Notes under the pieces: model-generated
Told to the model about the DNA's origin: nothing
Database searches by the model: none
Seen by the model: only the letters and a program-made list of their open reading frames with translations
In this document: one piece after another, positions 23,084-34,400 of the stretch
Layout of the letters: every line of letters begins with the position of its first letter
Numbering within the stretch: position 1 is the stretch's first letter
Assembly (NCBI GenBank): GCA_963576565.1
Contig: OY755042.1
Coordinates: 9,076,372 to 9,140,371 of the forward strand
Direction of reading: 5' to 3'
DNA length: 64,000 bases
From: Aspidapion aeneum
Lineage: Eukaryota; Arthropoda; Insecta; Coleoptera; Brentidae
Position numbers and translations under genes: made by a program

Positions 23084-23897
23084 ACGCGTTTGACATTACC
23101 ATTGAAAAAGCGGAAAATTGGTTTAGAGAGCCTAACCAAACTCGCTATTTTATTTTTACGCGTTCTTGTCAAAATAGCCGAGACTGTCAGTTGTTGTGAT
23201 TTTTGTTGGAAAAGAAAGCAAATCTCGGACTTCCTCTACTCTAATAGAAAGAGTAACGCTTTATGAGCCTGAACAGTTTTTGATAGTTAGATTCTATTCC
23301 AAATCTAATTAAAAAACTGCTAAAAACACAAATAAACAAAAATAGCGGTAGACAAGAACTTGATATTTGTAAACCAGAGAGCTAAATATTAATGGTTAAA
23401 AAGGACGGAACGGCGGCCATTTTGGATTTGTTGCTTTAACTTTGGTCAAAGCCAATCCGTAGGGCCACACCCCATATAGCGTTAAATGAGAAAATTTAAT
23501 TAGGATCAAGTGATCTGGATTTTCTGATTAATTTGGAGTTTTTTTTAACAAACAAAATGTTTAAGGCGTATAAGTAGGTATTTAAAGGCATATAATTTTT
23601 TCTATAATCCTTTGAGTCTGGCCGTGACCTAGCAAACAAAATTATGGAACTACGAGCAGATTCATAATATAATTTCTAATAATAGTAATTTGCAAGTGCG
23701 AAGAGGCACTGTATATACGTGATATGTTGGTAGGATATTTTTTATTCGAGGTTGTGAAAACTGAAATAAAGCACAAAAATACAAACAACTCATTTATTAT
23801 TTTTTCTTTTTTAAAGGAATTGGATAATATTTAATTTTTAAAGTAGTAAAATATGCGGAATATTGTTAAAAACTTTTGCAATGCCTTACTTAAAATT
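23084..23897. other. No gene recognised
   Basis: AT-rich sequence without recognisable motif on either strand. Confidence 0.45.
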
Positions 23898-24650
23898 TTG
23901 AGGTTTTTTATTTTTTTCCCATGGTTTTATCATAGTTCCTATCAGCCTTTCAACCCTCAGTTCTCTAGCGATTCTGAAAGTGGACAATGTTACTTTTACA
24001 TAACTTTACATGTATAGGGGAGAGAAATAAATTAAAATTTTCGTGGTTTTAAATTTTTTTCTATAGCTTTATCATAGTTACTATTAGCCTTCTAAGGCTC
24101 AGCTCTCTAGCGTTTCTGGAAGTAAGCAGTGTTAATTTTACATAACTTTACATTTATAGGGGAGGGAAGTTAATTATAATTTTGGTGTCTTTAAATTTTT
24201 TCCTATAGTTTTATCATAGTTCCTATCAGTCTGCCAAAGCTCAGCTCTCTAGCATTTGTTTTACATAACTTTACATGTCTAGGGGAGGGGAGTAAATTAG
24301 AATTTTGGGTTTTTTTTATTTTTTCCAGGGGTTTGGTCATACTTTCTATCAGTCTGCCAAATTTTAGCTTTGTACCATGTCTGGAAGTACAGTAGAATTT
24401 TGATGATCTATACATGAGTGAGAAGCAAATTTCGACGTTTTTTGACATTTCGTAACTACTTTACTACTTTATGGAAGTCCATAAACCTTGGAGGGGTTGT
24501 TAGCTCCATGAAGATCTACGACTGTGCAAAGTTTGAGATTCGTAGCTAATTCTGAAGTAGAGTTTTAGATAGGTGAAATATCGGCTGAAATGTTTCAAGA
24601 AAAGATGGTACGGCGCGCTAACTTGGCGAGGCACTGCCGTGCCCTCAGAT
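23898..24650. repeat. Dispersed repeat with four tandem units of about 142 bp
   Basis: The motif TTTATCATAGTTCCTATCAG recurs at 23926, 24068 and 24210 (period 142) and in altered form at 24332 (period 122 after a short loss). Each unit contains CATAACTTTACAT and GGGGAG. From 24335 the sequence continues into the single-copy part shared with 9925-10280. This architecture, tandem units leading into a fixed end, is common in non-autonomous Helitron-like or satellite-bearing elements, but no Helitron end was identified. Confidence 0.8.
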
Positions 24651-25443
24651 CTAATCTAACCTAATATATAATTATGACTGTCATCCGTTGTCATCCTTAA
24701 AATTTGAGTAAGTCCCACAATTTTAGAACCGAATCAGTGTCACTATGACTCTTATATGTGGTGCCACCTTTTGAGTAATATTTGGAGTTGTTGCTTTTTG
24801 CTTAAAAAAATGCCTTAATGGAGTTTGCCGCTTTAAGGCCAAAATATAAATAGGAAGGATTTTAACCTTTTCTAATTGGATCAACCGATAAACAAAAATT
24901 TTAAAAACAAATAAAGTAGGGGTGTTTAGAATTCCCATTACGCTTGACAGGAGGAAAGGGTCATTTGTCGAATTCAGAAGCTCTGTCTCGTAACTGAACA
25001 TCATAAAAACAACATTAATTTTATTATCACATTTTAAAAGCAAATCTTACCTAACTTTGTAGAAGGGTCAGAGGTTTTTGTGAATAGTCCCTTAGTAGCA
25101 CAAAGTAAATAGCCAGATATTTTTTGTAATTGTGGGCATAGGTAAAATAGTAAATTTTCGCGTGTTGTTACAATGACGCTGACACTGCTTACTGTATGAA
25201 GGCAATGTGTCAGCACAATTGCGTCATGACACAGTGAGAGCGGTGAGCTATAAGCGACTCAAAATTGTAGCAACTTTGGCAATACTGATAATATATAATT
25301 GCAATTTGTTGTGACTGTATCAACACTCATGACAGCGGGAACGGTATCGATACAAAAGTGCCATTCAATTCAGTGTTACCCATGCTTATCCCGTGGTAGT
25401 AAAATTCCTGGTCTGCCAAATGAATTTAATATTTTTTTTTTAG
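24651..25443. other. No gene recognised
   Basis: Mostly AT-rich; nothing assigned. It ends in a strong polypyrimidine tract just before the candidate exon at 25444. Confidence 0.45.
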
Positions 25444-25481
25444 AAACTGGAAGAAGCTTGGTGGACCACATTCTATTTAAG
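25444..25481 (+). CDS. Possible host micro-exon, 38 bp
   Basis: A run of ten T followed by TAG is a good 3' splice site, and AAG-GTAGGT a good 5' splice site. With the single base left by the candidate exon at 20582-20687 it reads ETGRSLVDHILFK without a stop and ends in phase 0. The phase match and the similar composition are the only links between the two. Short open stretches between AG and GT are common, so confidence is low on its own. Confidence 0.3.
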
Positions 25482-25544
25482 GTAGGTAGGGCAAAAAAAA
25501 AGTAATTTTCTCTTAACGGATAAAACACAGGTTTTGATCCTTGA

Positions 25545-26707
25545 AAAGCAGCTGTTTTCTTGAGAGGTCAGATGTTTTTTATGATATTTTCAAAATGGCA
25601 CTACACATTTTCGCGAAATTTCAGTGAAATATTCTCAGACACCATCCCGATATTCCACCAATCTTTTGTAAGGATGCAAGATGATTAAAAGGTTAAAATC
25701 TTTAAGATTTACTATTCCAGGGCTATCAAAATGGACGGGCCACGATCCTCCACTTTATTGACGTCACATCCGGGGCTGATTTTTTTTTGATGGTCACGTT
25801 ACGACACAGCTGATTGTCTTTAAAATATTGAAGTTGGAATGACGGTTCATGGATATTTGATTTCTTTTTAAATAAAGCCATTTTTGAGATTGTTTTTACT
25901 TTATTCTGGCAGAACAATTTTTTTTAAATGTATAGTAAGCCCTAATTTTTCATAGCCACTTCATTAGCTCACACAAAAATTAAGTTTAAAGCAGAAGCGA
26001 ATGTGACAATCACATATGACAAAGTCAAATACATGTCAAATATAACAGTTGGCATGTGGTACATGGCGGGTAACTTGAATTCAAAAGAAGGAATGCTAAA
26101 TCTTGAAGATTTTAACCTTTTAATCATGTTGCTTCCTTACAAACCTTTGGTGGAATATCGGGATGGTGTCTGAGAATATTTCACTGAAATTTTGCGGAAA
26201 TCTGTAGCGCCATTTTGAAAATATCATAAAAAAACATCTGACCTCCCATAAGACCCAATGTAAAATTCAGCCCCGGGAGAACAGCTGATTTTTTCAGGGT
26301 CGTGGCCTCTATTTTTGTGTTGGCCTTGACTATTCCTTTGTTTGATATCAAATTACCCGCCATGTACCGCATGACAGCTGTTATATTTGCCATGTATTTG
26401 ACTTTGTCATCTGTGTTTGTCACATTCGCTTCTGCTTTAAAATTCATTTTAGTGTGAGCTAATGAAGCGGCTCTGAAAAATTAAAGATTACTATACATTA
26501 AAAAAAAAATTATTGTTCAAGAATATAGTAAAAACAGTCACAAAACCGGCATTATTTAAAAAAAATCAAATATTTATGAACCGTCATTCCAACTTCAATA
26601 TTTTAAAGATAATCAGCTGTGTCGTGACGAGAACATCAAAAAAAAAACAGCCCCCGATGTGCCGTCAACAAAGTGGAGGATCGTGGCCCGTCCGTCTTGA
26701 GCCCTGG
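25545..26707. mobile_element. Complex inverted-repeat element
   Basis: Left arm 25717-26100 pairs with the complement of about 26330-26707; the ends are CCAGGGCTATCAAAATGG and the complement of CCAGGGCTCAAGACGG. The stem contains CCACGATCCTCCACTTT. The spacer segment 26090-26280 is itself repeated inverted to the left of the element at 25545-25715 (shared TGGTGTCTGAGAATATTTCA), so the locus holds a second, partial, inverted unit. A clear TSD was not found. A truncated relative lies at 12839-13322. No transposase is encoded. Confidence 0.75.
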
Positions 26708-27736
26708 ACTAATCTATCACACTCAGTGTTAAAGTAACTAATTATATTTCTATAAATTGCCTAACTGAAAAAATTTCCGAAATGTCTTGACAAATTTGAT
26801 TATTTTTATTATGAAAACATTGTCAAATCGCAAACGCTGAATGAAAATATCACAGCTCCTGGAGCCCATCGGAAGATTTGTCTTATTTAAACGTTTTATG
26901 GAAAGATCTCGTCTATAGCATTCTAACGAAGCCCAACGCCTATGTTATTTGTGCGAAGTCATTTAGAATTTGGTGTTAATTTATAAAATAAAATTTAGTT
27001 GAGAAAGCCAATTGTGTTTTAAATATGTAAGAAAGTGATCATGGGTGTAAATCTGATTGGTATGAAGAGAAATTTTTCTTTTCACTATGACAAAAGTCAT
27101 AAGAACCATTTTAATCCAAAAATAAAGAAAAACAGGTGAGCAAGTATAGAGATGGATCTCATTTTCTTCATATTTAAACATTGCTGTCATTTAAAATATT
27201 TTCTTCTCACTTCAACAAGGTTAAAAAAGTCAAAAATGCTAAAAAATATTCAGCGTCATTTGAAACGCTAAAAATAATGTAAAACTTTTGTTTTATTTAA
27301 TTGGAAGTATTGAGACGAAGGTGCATCCAGTCCTAAAACATAAACCTTATAAGGCATAAGGCCTTAAAGCCAATTCAATATTTGCAAGTTATTCTTAATA
27401 TTTATAGGAAGCATGATATTAATTATTGGGACAGCCTTTAAACCAATTAACGTCAATCGAAATAATTGCAATTCAGCAATAAAAGTTTATAACCAGAATC
27501 GAAGTAGGCTACCCAGGGCTTTTTGACACAGACTCGCGAGATCAAAGTTTGGTGAGGCCAGGTATTGCCTCGCCGCTCCAAACTAAAAGTTTCGGGGTTT
27601 TTCCTATAACAAAGATCAGATCGGGTAAAAGTTCTTTCATTTCAAAACGTCACCAAAAACCATAATAAAAGTGTGAAATCCATTAAGGAATCCTAAACAA
27701 ATAAAAGAGAATATGGACCGGACTGGGAACTGTTTA
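26708..27736. other. No gene recognised
   Basis: AT-rich DNA with no motif I can assign. Confidence 0.45.
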
Positions 27737-28000
27737 TAGTATGTCGCTGCCTTGCTTTGATAGTGGCATAACTGGAAATGATAATTTTCAGGAAACGCTT
27801 TTTAAAAATAATGGCAAAGGCAAATATTTATATATTTTTGTTGCTTTAATTAAATCAATCAATCCCTTACCCATGCTTGAAATAGACAATAAGGAAAATT
27901 TTGTGGTAAAAATATATACAATATGATGAGAAGTTAGTTTTTACAGAAAACGCAAAATTTTTTTTAGTTGTGCCACTATCAAAGCAAAGCAGCGATATAG
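27737..28000. repeat. Inverted-repeat element, about 260 bp (probable MITE)
   Basis: Both ends read CGCTGC(C/T)TTGCTTTGATAG then TGGCA in inverted orientation (27747-27774 and 27967-27996). The centre is AT-rich; a 61-codon open frame inside starts in the left arm and is not convincing as a gene. The TSD is unresolved. Confidence 0.7.
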
Positions 28001-28609
28001 TCAAGTAAAATAAAACGTTTAATAAAAGTTTATTATAATCATTAATAGATAGGTACTATACATTTTATTTAAATGTAACATTAGGTACAGGATGAATTGT
28101 TATAACAGGTTATATACATGTTGTCTAGCTAAGTTGGAACATGGTTGGAACCATATGGAAAACTTTTTTATTTTTAATTTTAGGAATAAAAGATATTCCT
28201 TATAAAAGGTTCTGCATGTTCTAAGATTTAAAATACAATCATCAGATGTCTTTTTATTCGCGTACGAGGTTTGTCAAAAAATATAAATTTTGACCATGAG
28301 GAAATTTTTTACAATATCAAAAATTGTTAATTGTTAAAAGTTAATCAAAGCCTTGTTTAAATATGCAATTACAACTATTTACATTAAAATTAAAATATTT
28401 CAGTTTTTTCATAATATATATTTCAACAATAACAATGTAAAAACTGTAGTTAGATATAACTTACTCAAATGGATTGTTGCAACCGTCAAAATGCGTTAGA
28501 ATATATAAAATACATAAGAATAGTGGCATTATTACCTTTTCAATGTATAATGTAGAAAAACTAGTCAACATTAACTAAACATAATTTTTCATATATTGGT
28601 TACTCCTCT

Positions 28610-28990
28610 ACTATTTCTTGTCTTTCGTGTTTTGGCGTATCCTCTTTTTATTATTCTAGATATGCTTCTGTAGCTTGCTCCTGTAATGTGTAATACGTTC
28701 GTATATTCTGGAACGATTTCCGTAATTTTCGACTGAGAGTGGCGTATACATATCAAGAATAATATCTTGAGTTTTCCTCATACAATGTGTTTTTAAAAGT
28801 TTTGCCTTGCCCTTTAGATATTTTTTTTAGGGTTAAGGTTTAATTCCTGTAAAACCGCAGAGTCTAGTGGTACCACCACTTCTTCTCCTCCTTGGTCCTC
28901 AAATGATCTCCAAAAATTTGTTTGTGGTGTTTCAAATTGTCACCAAAACGCCATTATTAATATCGCTTATTAGGTCCTCACTTATAAAAA
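28610..28990 (-). pseudogene. Possible transposase N-terminal relic
   Basis: On the minus strand one frame gives SQSKITEIVPEYTNVL followed by HITGASYRSISRIIKRG, resembling the helix-turn-helix of some insect DNA transposases with a tGxSxRTVxRI pattern, and ENSRYYS-like blocks occur in another frame. Stops and shifts are frequent. The region 28001-28609 beside it shows nothing. Family uncertain. Confidence 0.25.
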
Positions 28991-29470
28991 CAAACTAAAA
29001 TGTACAGGTTTATAATTGTTATTATTCACAATTTTAATGAAAATGTCACAATAATATTAATATTAATTCAAATGCGTAATATAAATACTAACCGCTAACA
29101 ATTTTAAAATGAGTTTGACCCTGAATTAAGGAATGCAGGTGGTACCTTTCGAAAGCCTTTGTTATATTTCGAGAAGGGATTGGGTACTTATAGAAGGGCA
29201 TAAGGTTCTTTCGAAACTTTAACTTTAAAGAATGAAGTAGACCTACCCGCGCATAAAACACAGAAATTCTTCCCGAAATTTGAAAATAAATTTTCAGTTT
29301 TTGCACAGATTCCTGGAAATCCCGAAATGGTTATTATGATTAGGGTGGCGCGTGCCAGTTTTTTGTGATATTTTTTTTGTAGCTTCTTGAAATGACAGAA
29401 CTTATACGTTTGAAACTTTAACTTTAAAGAATGAATTATACCTACCCGTGAATCCGTTCCTAAGCTTATA

Positions 29471-30205
29471 CAGGGTGTCCCAACTAAAAGGTGACAGAGG
29501 TGATTTTGGGTATTTTTCGTGCGAATTTGGAGAAATGCTTGGACACGTCGATTTCGTTTGCGAGGGTGACACTTTTTCACTATCTTGAAATTTTTGTAGC
29601 ACACCATATTCGAGGGGTATACTTTACCCCTATATTTTGAATAGAAAAGGCAGTCTTGTGATACCTTCCTTTGAAGTCCTCTTGAATGTCTTAATAACCA
29701 TGTAAAAATTTTGAAAATCCATCGGTTAGTTTTTAAGAAATTTGCTTTAAAATTTTTTAATTTATCATTGAATGATAAAATAGAATTTAAATCCGAAAAA
29801 AATTAAATTCTAATTAAATTTTTATTTTATCAGTCCATGTTAAATTTAAAAGTTTGAAGGCAATTATTATTAATCTTATAAAACAATGAATAGATTTTTG
29901 AATTTTTTACAGTCCATGTAAAATTTATAAGTTTGAAGGCAATTATCTCAAAAACTAATTGATAGATTTTTGAAATTTTTACACGGTTGTAAAGATAATC
30001 AAGAGGACGTCAAAACAAGGTATCATTAGACCCACTTTCCCCATTCAAAATATAGGGGTAAAGTATACCCCTTGAAGATGGTGCGTGCTACAAAATAGCC
30101 AAAAAGTCTCCCCCTCGCAAACAAAATCGACGTGTCCAAGCGTTTCTCCAAATTCGCACGAAAAATACCCAAAATCACCTCTGTTACCTTTTAGTTTGGA
30201 CACTG
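29471..30205. mobile_element. TA-flanked TIR element, 735 bp
   Basis: The ends read CAGGGTGTCCCAACTAAAAG and the complement of CAGTGTCCAAACTAAAAGG, each bordered by TA (29469-29470, 30206-30207). Arms extend about 200 bp, including GGGGTATACTTTACCCC on both sides. The centre repeats CAGTCCATGT. CAG-x-GTGTCC ends with TA are shared in style with 21521-23043. Truncated relatives lie at 16976-17215 and 38690-38879. Confidence 0.85.
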
Positions 30206-30387
30206 TATATAAGAAAAATGCTAAAAAATTTTAGGGGCTTACTTAGTGTATATTCTCTTAAAGCTTTTTTTGAATTTTCTGTCCTTTTCCCCTCTAGCCC
30301 TACACTTTCTAGACACACCACTGACTAAAAAAGTCGTGACCCAATAATTTCTAAATAAGCTAATGCCCAAGTACTAAACTTTGTCAT

Positions 30388-30867
30388 TGTTCGTGCAACT
30401 TTAATTCTAAATTCAAATTTTGCGCCAAATTCCCGTATTCGGAAAACCCACACAATTTCAATTTGATTGGCACAAGCAAAACGCCAGCGCCATCTACAAA
30501 AATGAATCTGCGCAAAAAGGCGTAACCAAAAAAGATTCGTCTGTCGTATTCTATCGAGATCACCACGCAGCATGGTGATAAATTCTATTAACCAAAAAAT
30601 CCAATAACATTCTTAGAAAATCAAACTAAACCATTACACAAACAAGTGATTCTAGTGTGGAGCGACTGCAACGACTGGGCCAGCGAGAGGAGCTCCTCTG
30701 GACGACGGAAACAGCTGAAAAGGTGAGTGCCAATCCTCTATATTGTCTTTGTGTGGCTCGGAAAAATTGATATTTTTACATCGTCCTTTTAAGGATTTTT
30801 GCACCCAGATTTTATAAAACGGCCAGCGCATACAGTCCCGCAGCTCTCAACCCTCAAAACAACAACA
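30388..30867 (+). repeat. 5' LTR of the BEL/Pao element
   Basis: It starts TGTTCGTGCAACTTTAATTC and ends CCTCAAAACAACAACA. A TATA-like TTTATAAAAC lies about 50 bp before the end, which would leave a very short R-U5; that is only a suggestion. It is the same length as the 3' LTR. A diverged solo copy is at 50331-50823. Confidence 0.97.
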
Positions 30868-31433
30868 TTTTCTGGTCCCACGACCCAGATAGTTTTTTAA
30901 AATTTGTTTGCTAAAAATATTAGATTTTCGTCTCGCCATTTTGGCTCGTTGTTGCCGTGTCCGGTTTAGAAAGGAGGTTCCGTCCCCCCTTGCGTGGCTT
31001 AACGGTTGCTCCACCCACATTTCATTGCAGCCGAAATTGGCACTTCGTACGTCGTTTGTTTTGATTCAAAAATCGAAATTTGTTTAAATAATAGTTATTT
31101 GTTTAAATAATATGTTATAGTTATTCAAAACAACAAAAGTGCTTGTGAGTTGAATGCTTTATTCTTATTTAACAGGTAAACAAACACATCTAGTAGAATT
31201 AGTATTCACCTGTAAATAATAAGAGAAACGGTAGTAGGTACAATTTGTTTTCTGTGCATTTATTTGGGAGAAAGATCGCGACCTAGGAACAGCGGTTGAT
31301 AAGTTTTTGCATTTATTCGAGAAATCGATAATAAAATATATGCTGTCGGACTCTTTTGGACTGATTAAAGTCAATAGGGGTCAAGTGTTAGTTTTATTCC
31401 TTTTAAATATTTTTTATTTTTTTAATTAACAAT
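30868..31433 (+). other. BEL/Pao leader with candidate primer-binding site
   Basis: This 566 bp untranslated leader separates the 5' LTR from the ATG. Five bases after the LTR, TGGTCCCACGACCC (30873-30886) begins with TGG as a primer-binding site should; I could not assign the tRNA. No other frame of interest is seen. Confidence 0.6.
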
Positions 31434-34400
31434 ATGTCGTTAAAAAAGCTTGAGAATCAACGCAAAGTTTCAATATCTCGTATTACGGAAACGTATAACT
31501 TGGGAACAAAAGCTAAATCAGATAGTTCTTCCTTGCCAATTTTTAAGGCGTTTTACGAATCGTTAGATGATCACTATGAACAATTTAAAAACATTCATAA
31601 TGACATCATAGGTCTCTTGAAAGACGACGACAATGATGAGTTCGAAGTACAAGACAAAATTAGGAAAGATACGGATCTATTCTACCACCAAGCTAAAGTG
31701 CTTTTTTCGAGTTTATGTTCCGATTCAGTTCACTCAAATTTCACCCCCGCAACTTCACACTATTCACGTAGCGATGATCTGGGCCCTTTAAAGGTACCTT
31801 GCTTTAATGGAAACGTAAAAAAGTGGCCAACCTTTTACGATGTTTATTCTTGTTTGGTTCACGAAAACTCTAATTATTCCGATATAAGGAAATTTCAACA
31901 TTTGCTAACCTTCCTTGAGGGCGAACCACTTAATATTTTAAGTTCTATAAAATTAACGGCAAGCAATTACGCAATCGCCTGGAAGGTATTAACAGATCGC
32001 TATCAAAATAAAAGACTTTTAGCCAGTACCTACTGGAACTCAATCTACTATGCAAATTCTTTAAAGGGAAACCAGTCAGCAAAGGATCTTAGAGTCTTGG
32101 TAGATACCTTTTCCGAGAATATTGCGGCGCTCGAAAATCTTGAATTTCCAGTAACGTCGTGGTGTTTTTGTTTATTTTCAATTTTATTATCAAAAATCGA
32201 TCAAACCACAAGAACCGCTTTCGAATTAAAGTATAGTACTACCGAGATTCCAACATATCAAAATCTAATTCAGTTTCTTATTAACCAATGCCGTGCTCTT
32301 GAAACAGTACAGCTATCTCCCCAAAATACGCAAATGCAACCTTCGACTTCAAAACAACAAAAACCAAATTATTCGAATTCTAGTAACCACAAATATAATT
32401 CTTATTCAAATAATCAGTACAAATCAAGCCCTCCATCAAATTTTTTAGCGCATACGCACTCACAAGTAGCAAATAAACAATCCAATATTCAATTTCGACA
32501 AAACCAACAACCCTATAAGTGCAAATTATGCAATAATTCTTTTCATCCACTTTCCCAGTGTGGTGTTTTTATTTCCAAATCTCCTTCAGATCGTTTTACT
32601 TATGTAAAACAACAATCGTTATGTATCAACTGTTTACGTTCAAATCATCAAGTAATCGACTGCAGTAGTACCTACAACTGCAGGGTATGTCGACATAGGC
32701 ACCATAGTCTTATTCATCTATCGCAAACGACAGATTCAATCCGTCAGAATTCAAGTCAATCCTTTGTTAATTCAAGCCAAAATTCAAATCAAAATTCGAA
32801 CTTAAATCAAAGTTTTAACTCAAATCAAGTGGCCGTGCCTAGCACAGGCACAAACTTATCGTATCAGAATTCAAATTCAAGTCTTAGCCAACAGAACCCT
32901 AGTTTTGTTCAACCCAGTTCAAATTCAATTCAAATCAATTCGAATCCAAATACATCTACAAATCAATACTCTTCGTTATCCACCTTGACGCCCCGTACGA
33001 CAGTGCTTCTAGCGACTATAAAATTAGAGGTACTCGATAGTCGGGGTAACTACCAACCTGTCCGAGCACTTCTGGACAGCGGTAGCCAAGCTAACCTGAT
33101 AAGCGAAGCTTGTCTTAACAGGTTAGGCTTGCCAAGAAACAAAATTTCGATCCCTGTTCTGGGACTAAATCAATCTTCATCGGCCACTAACGGCATTTCT
33201 ACTTGCACTATTCGAGCCCTAGGCCAACAAGAGCCTACCTTTTCCATTCAAGTCTTCGTTTTACCGAAACTCTGTTCGAATATACCCTCAATACAGGTAG
33301 ATTCATCCAATTGGAGTCATATTTCAAATCTAAAGCTTGCAGATAACCAATTTTACAACCCTGGTCCAATTGACTTACTCTTAGGTGCACAACTTTACAC
33401 AGAAATCGTCCAATCAGGACGAATTCCAGGACCTCACGGCCTACCCTCCGCTTTTGAGACAGTTTTTGGTTGGGTCTTGATGGGCCAAACTCAAAGCATA
33501 AATATTTCACCTCAAGTCAATTCGTACTTTACTTCCTGTGAGCAGTCTCTCGACTTTAATATTCGCAGATTTTGGGAACTAGAATCAATTAAGTCAAAAA
33601 CGTTTCTCTCACCCGAAGAAAAAAGATGTGAAGAGATTTTCCAAAAAACTACCACTAGAGATATTTCGGGCCGATTTACGGTAAATTTGCCTTTTCGTCA
33701 CATTGACCCTCCTGACCTAGGAGACACATATTCAGTGGCCTACCGTCAATTTTTGTCTCTCGAATCTCGCTTAATAAAAAATTCAAATTTCTATAGTATG
33801 TACTCGGATTTTATGAGAGAATATCTCAAAAACGGGCACATGTCTTTAATTTCAAGATCCGAACCTAGACCTCAGTTATGTTCTTATTTACCACATCACG
33901 GAGTCCTTCGTCTTGACAAATCAACGACTAAACTCCGGGTGGTTTTTAACCCCTCGATTAAGGGTTCGAAAGGCCTAAGCATGAACGAAACTCTTTTAAT
34001 AGGACCAAAATTACAAGCCGATATTTCCGAAATTCTATTAAAATTCAGATTTTATTCTATCGTATTTTTGACTGATATAAAACAGCACTTTTTACAAATT
34101 CAAATTAATCCAATTCATCGGGACTACCAAAGGCTACTTTGGCGATTTGATCCCAATGAACCCCTGCAGGAATACAGGCTTAATACAGTGACGTTTGGTG
34201 TTAGTTCAAGTCCCTATTTAGCTATTAGAACTCTTAGAGAACTAGCCATCCTGGAGGCTAAGAATTATCCTGAAGCATCCCAGGTCCTTTTGAATAACAT
34301 TTTCATGGACGATATTTGCTGTGGAGCTAACTCTCTAGAAGGTGCTTTATCACTTCAAAAAGATCTCATAGCGTTGCTTAAATTGGGAAAATTTGAATTA

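Noticed and set aside
30300..30323. Right end of another CAGTGG-type hAT element (complement of CAGTGGTGTGTCTAG)
   Set aside because: No matching left end or 8 bp duplication of the following bases was found.
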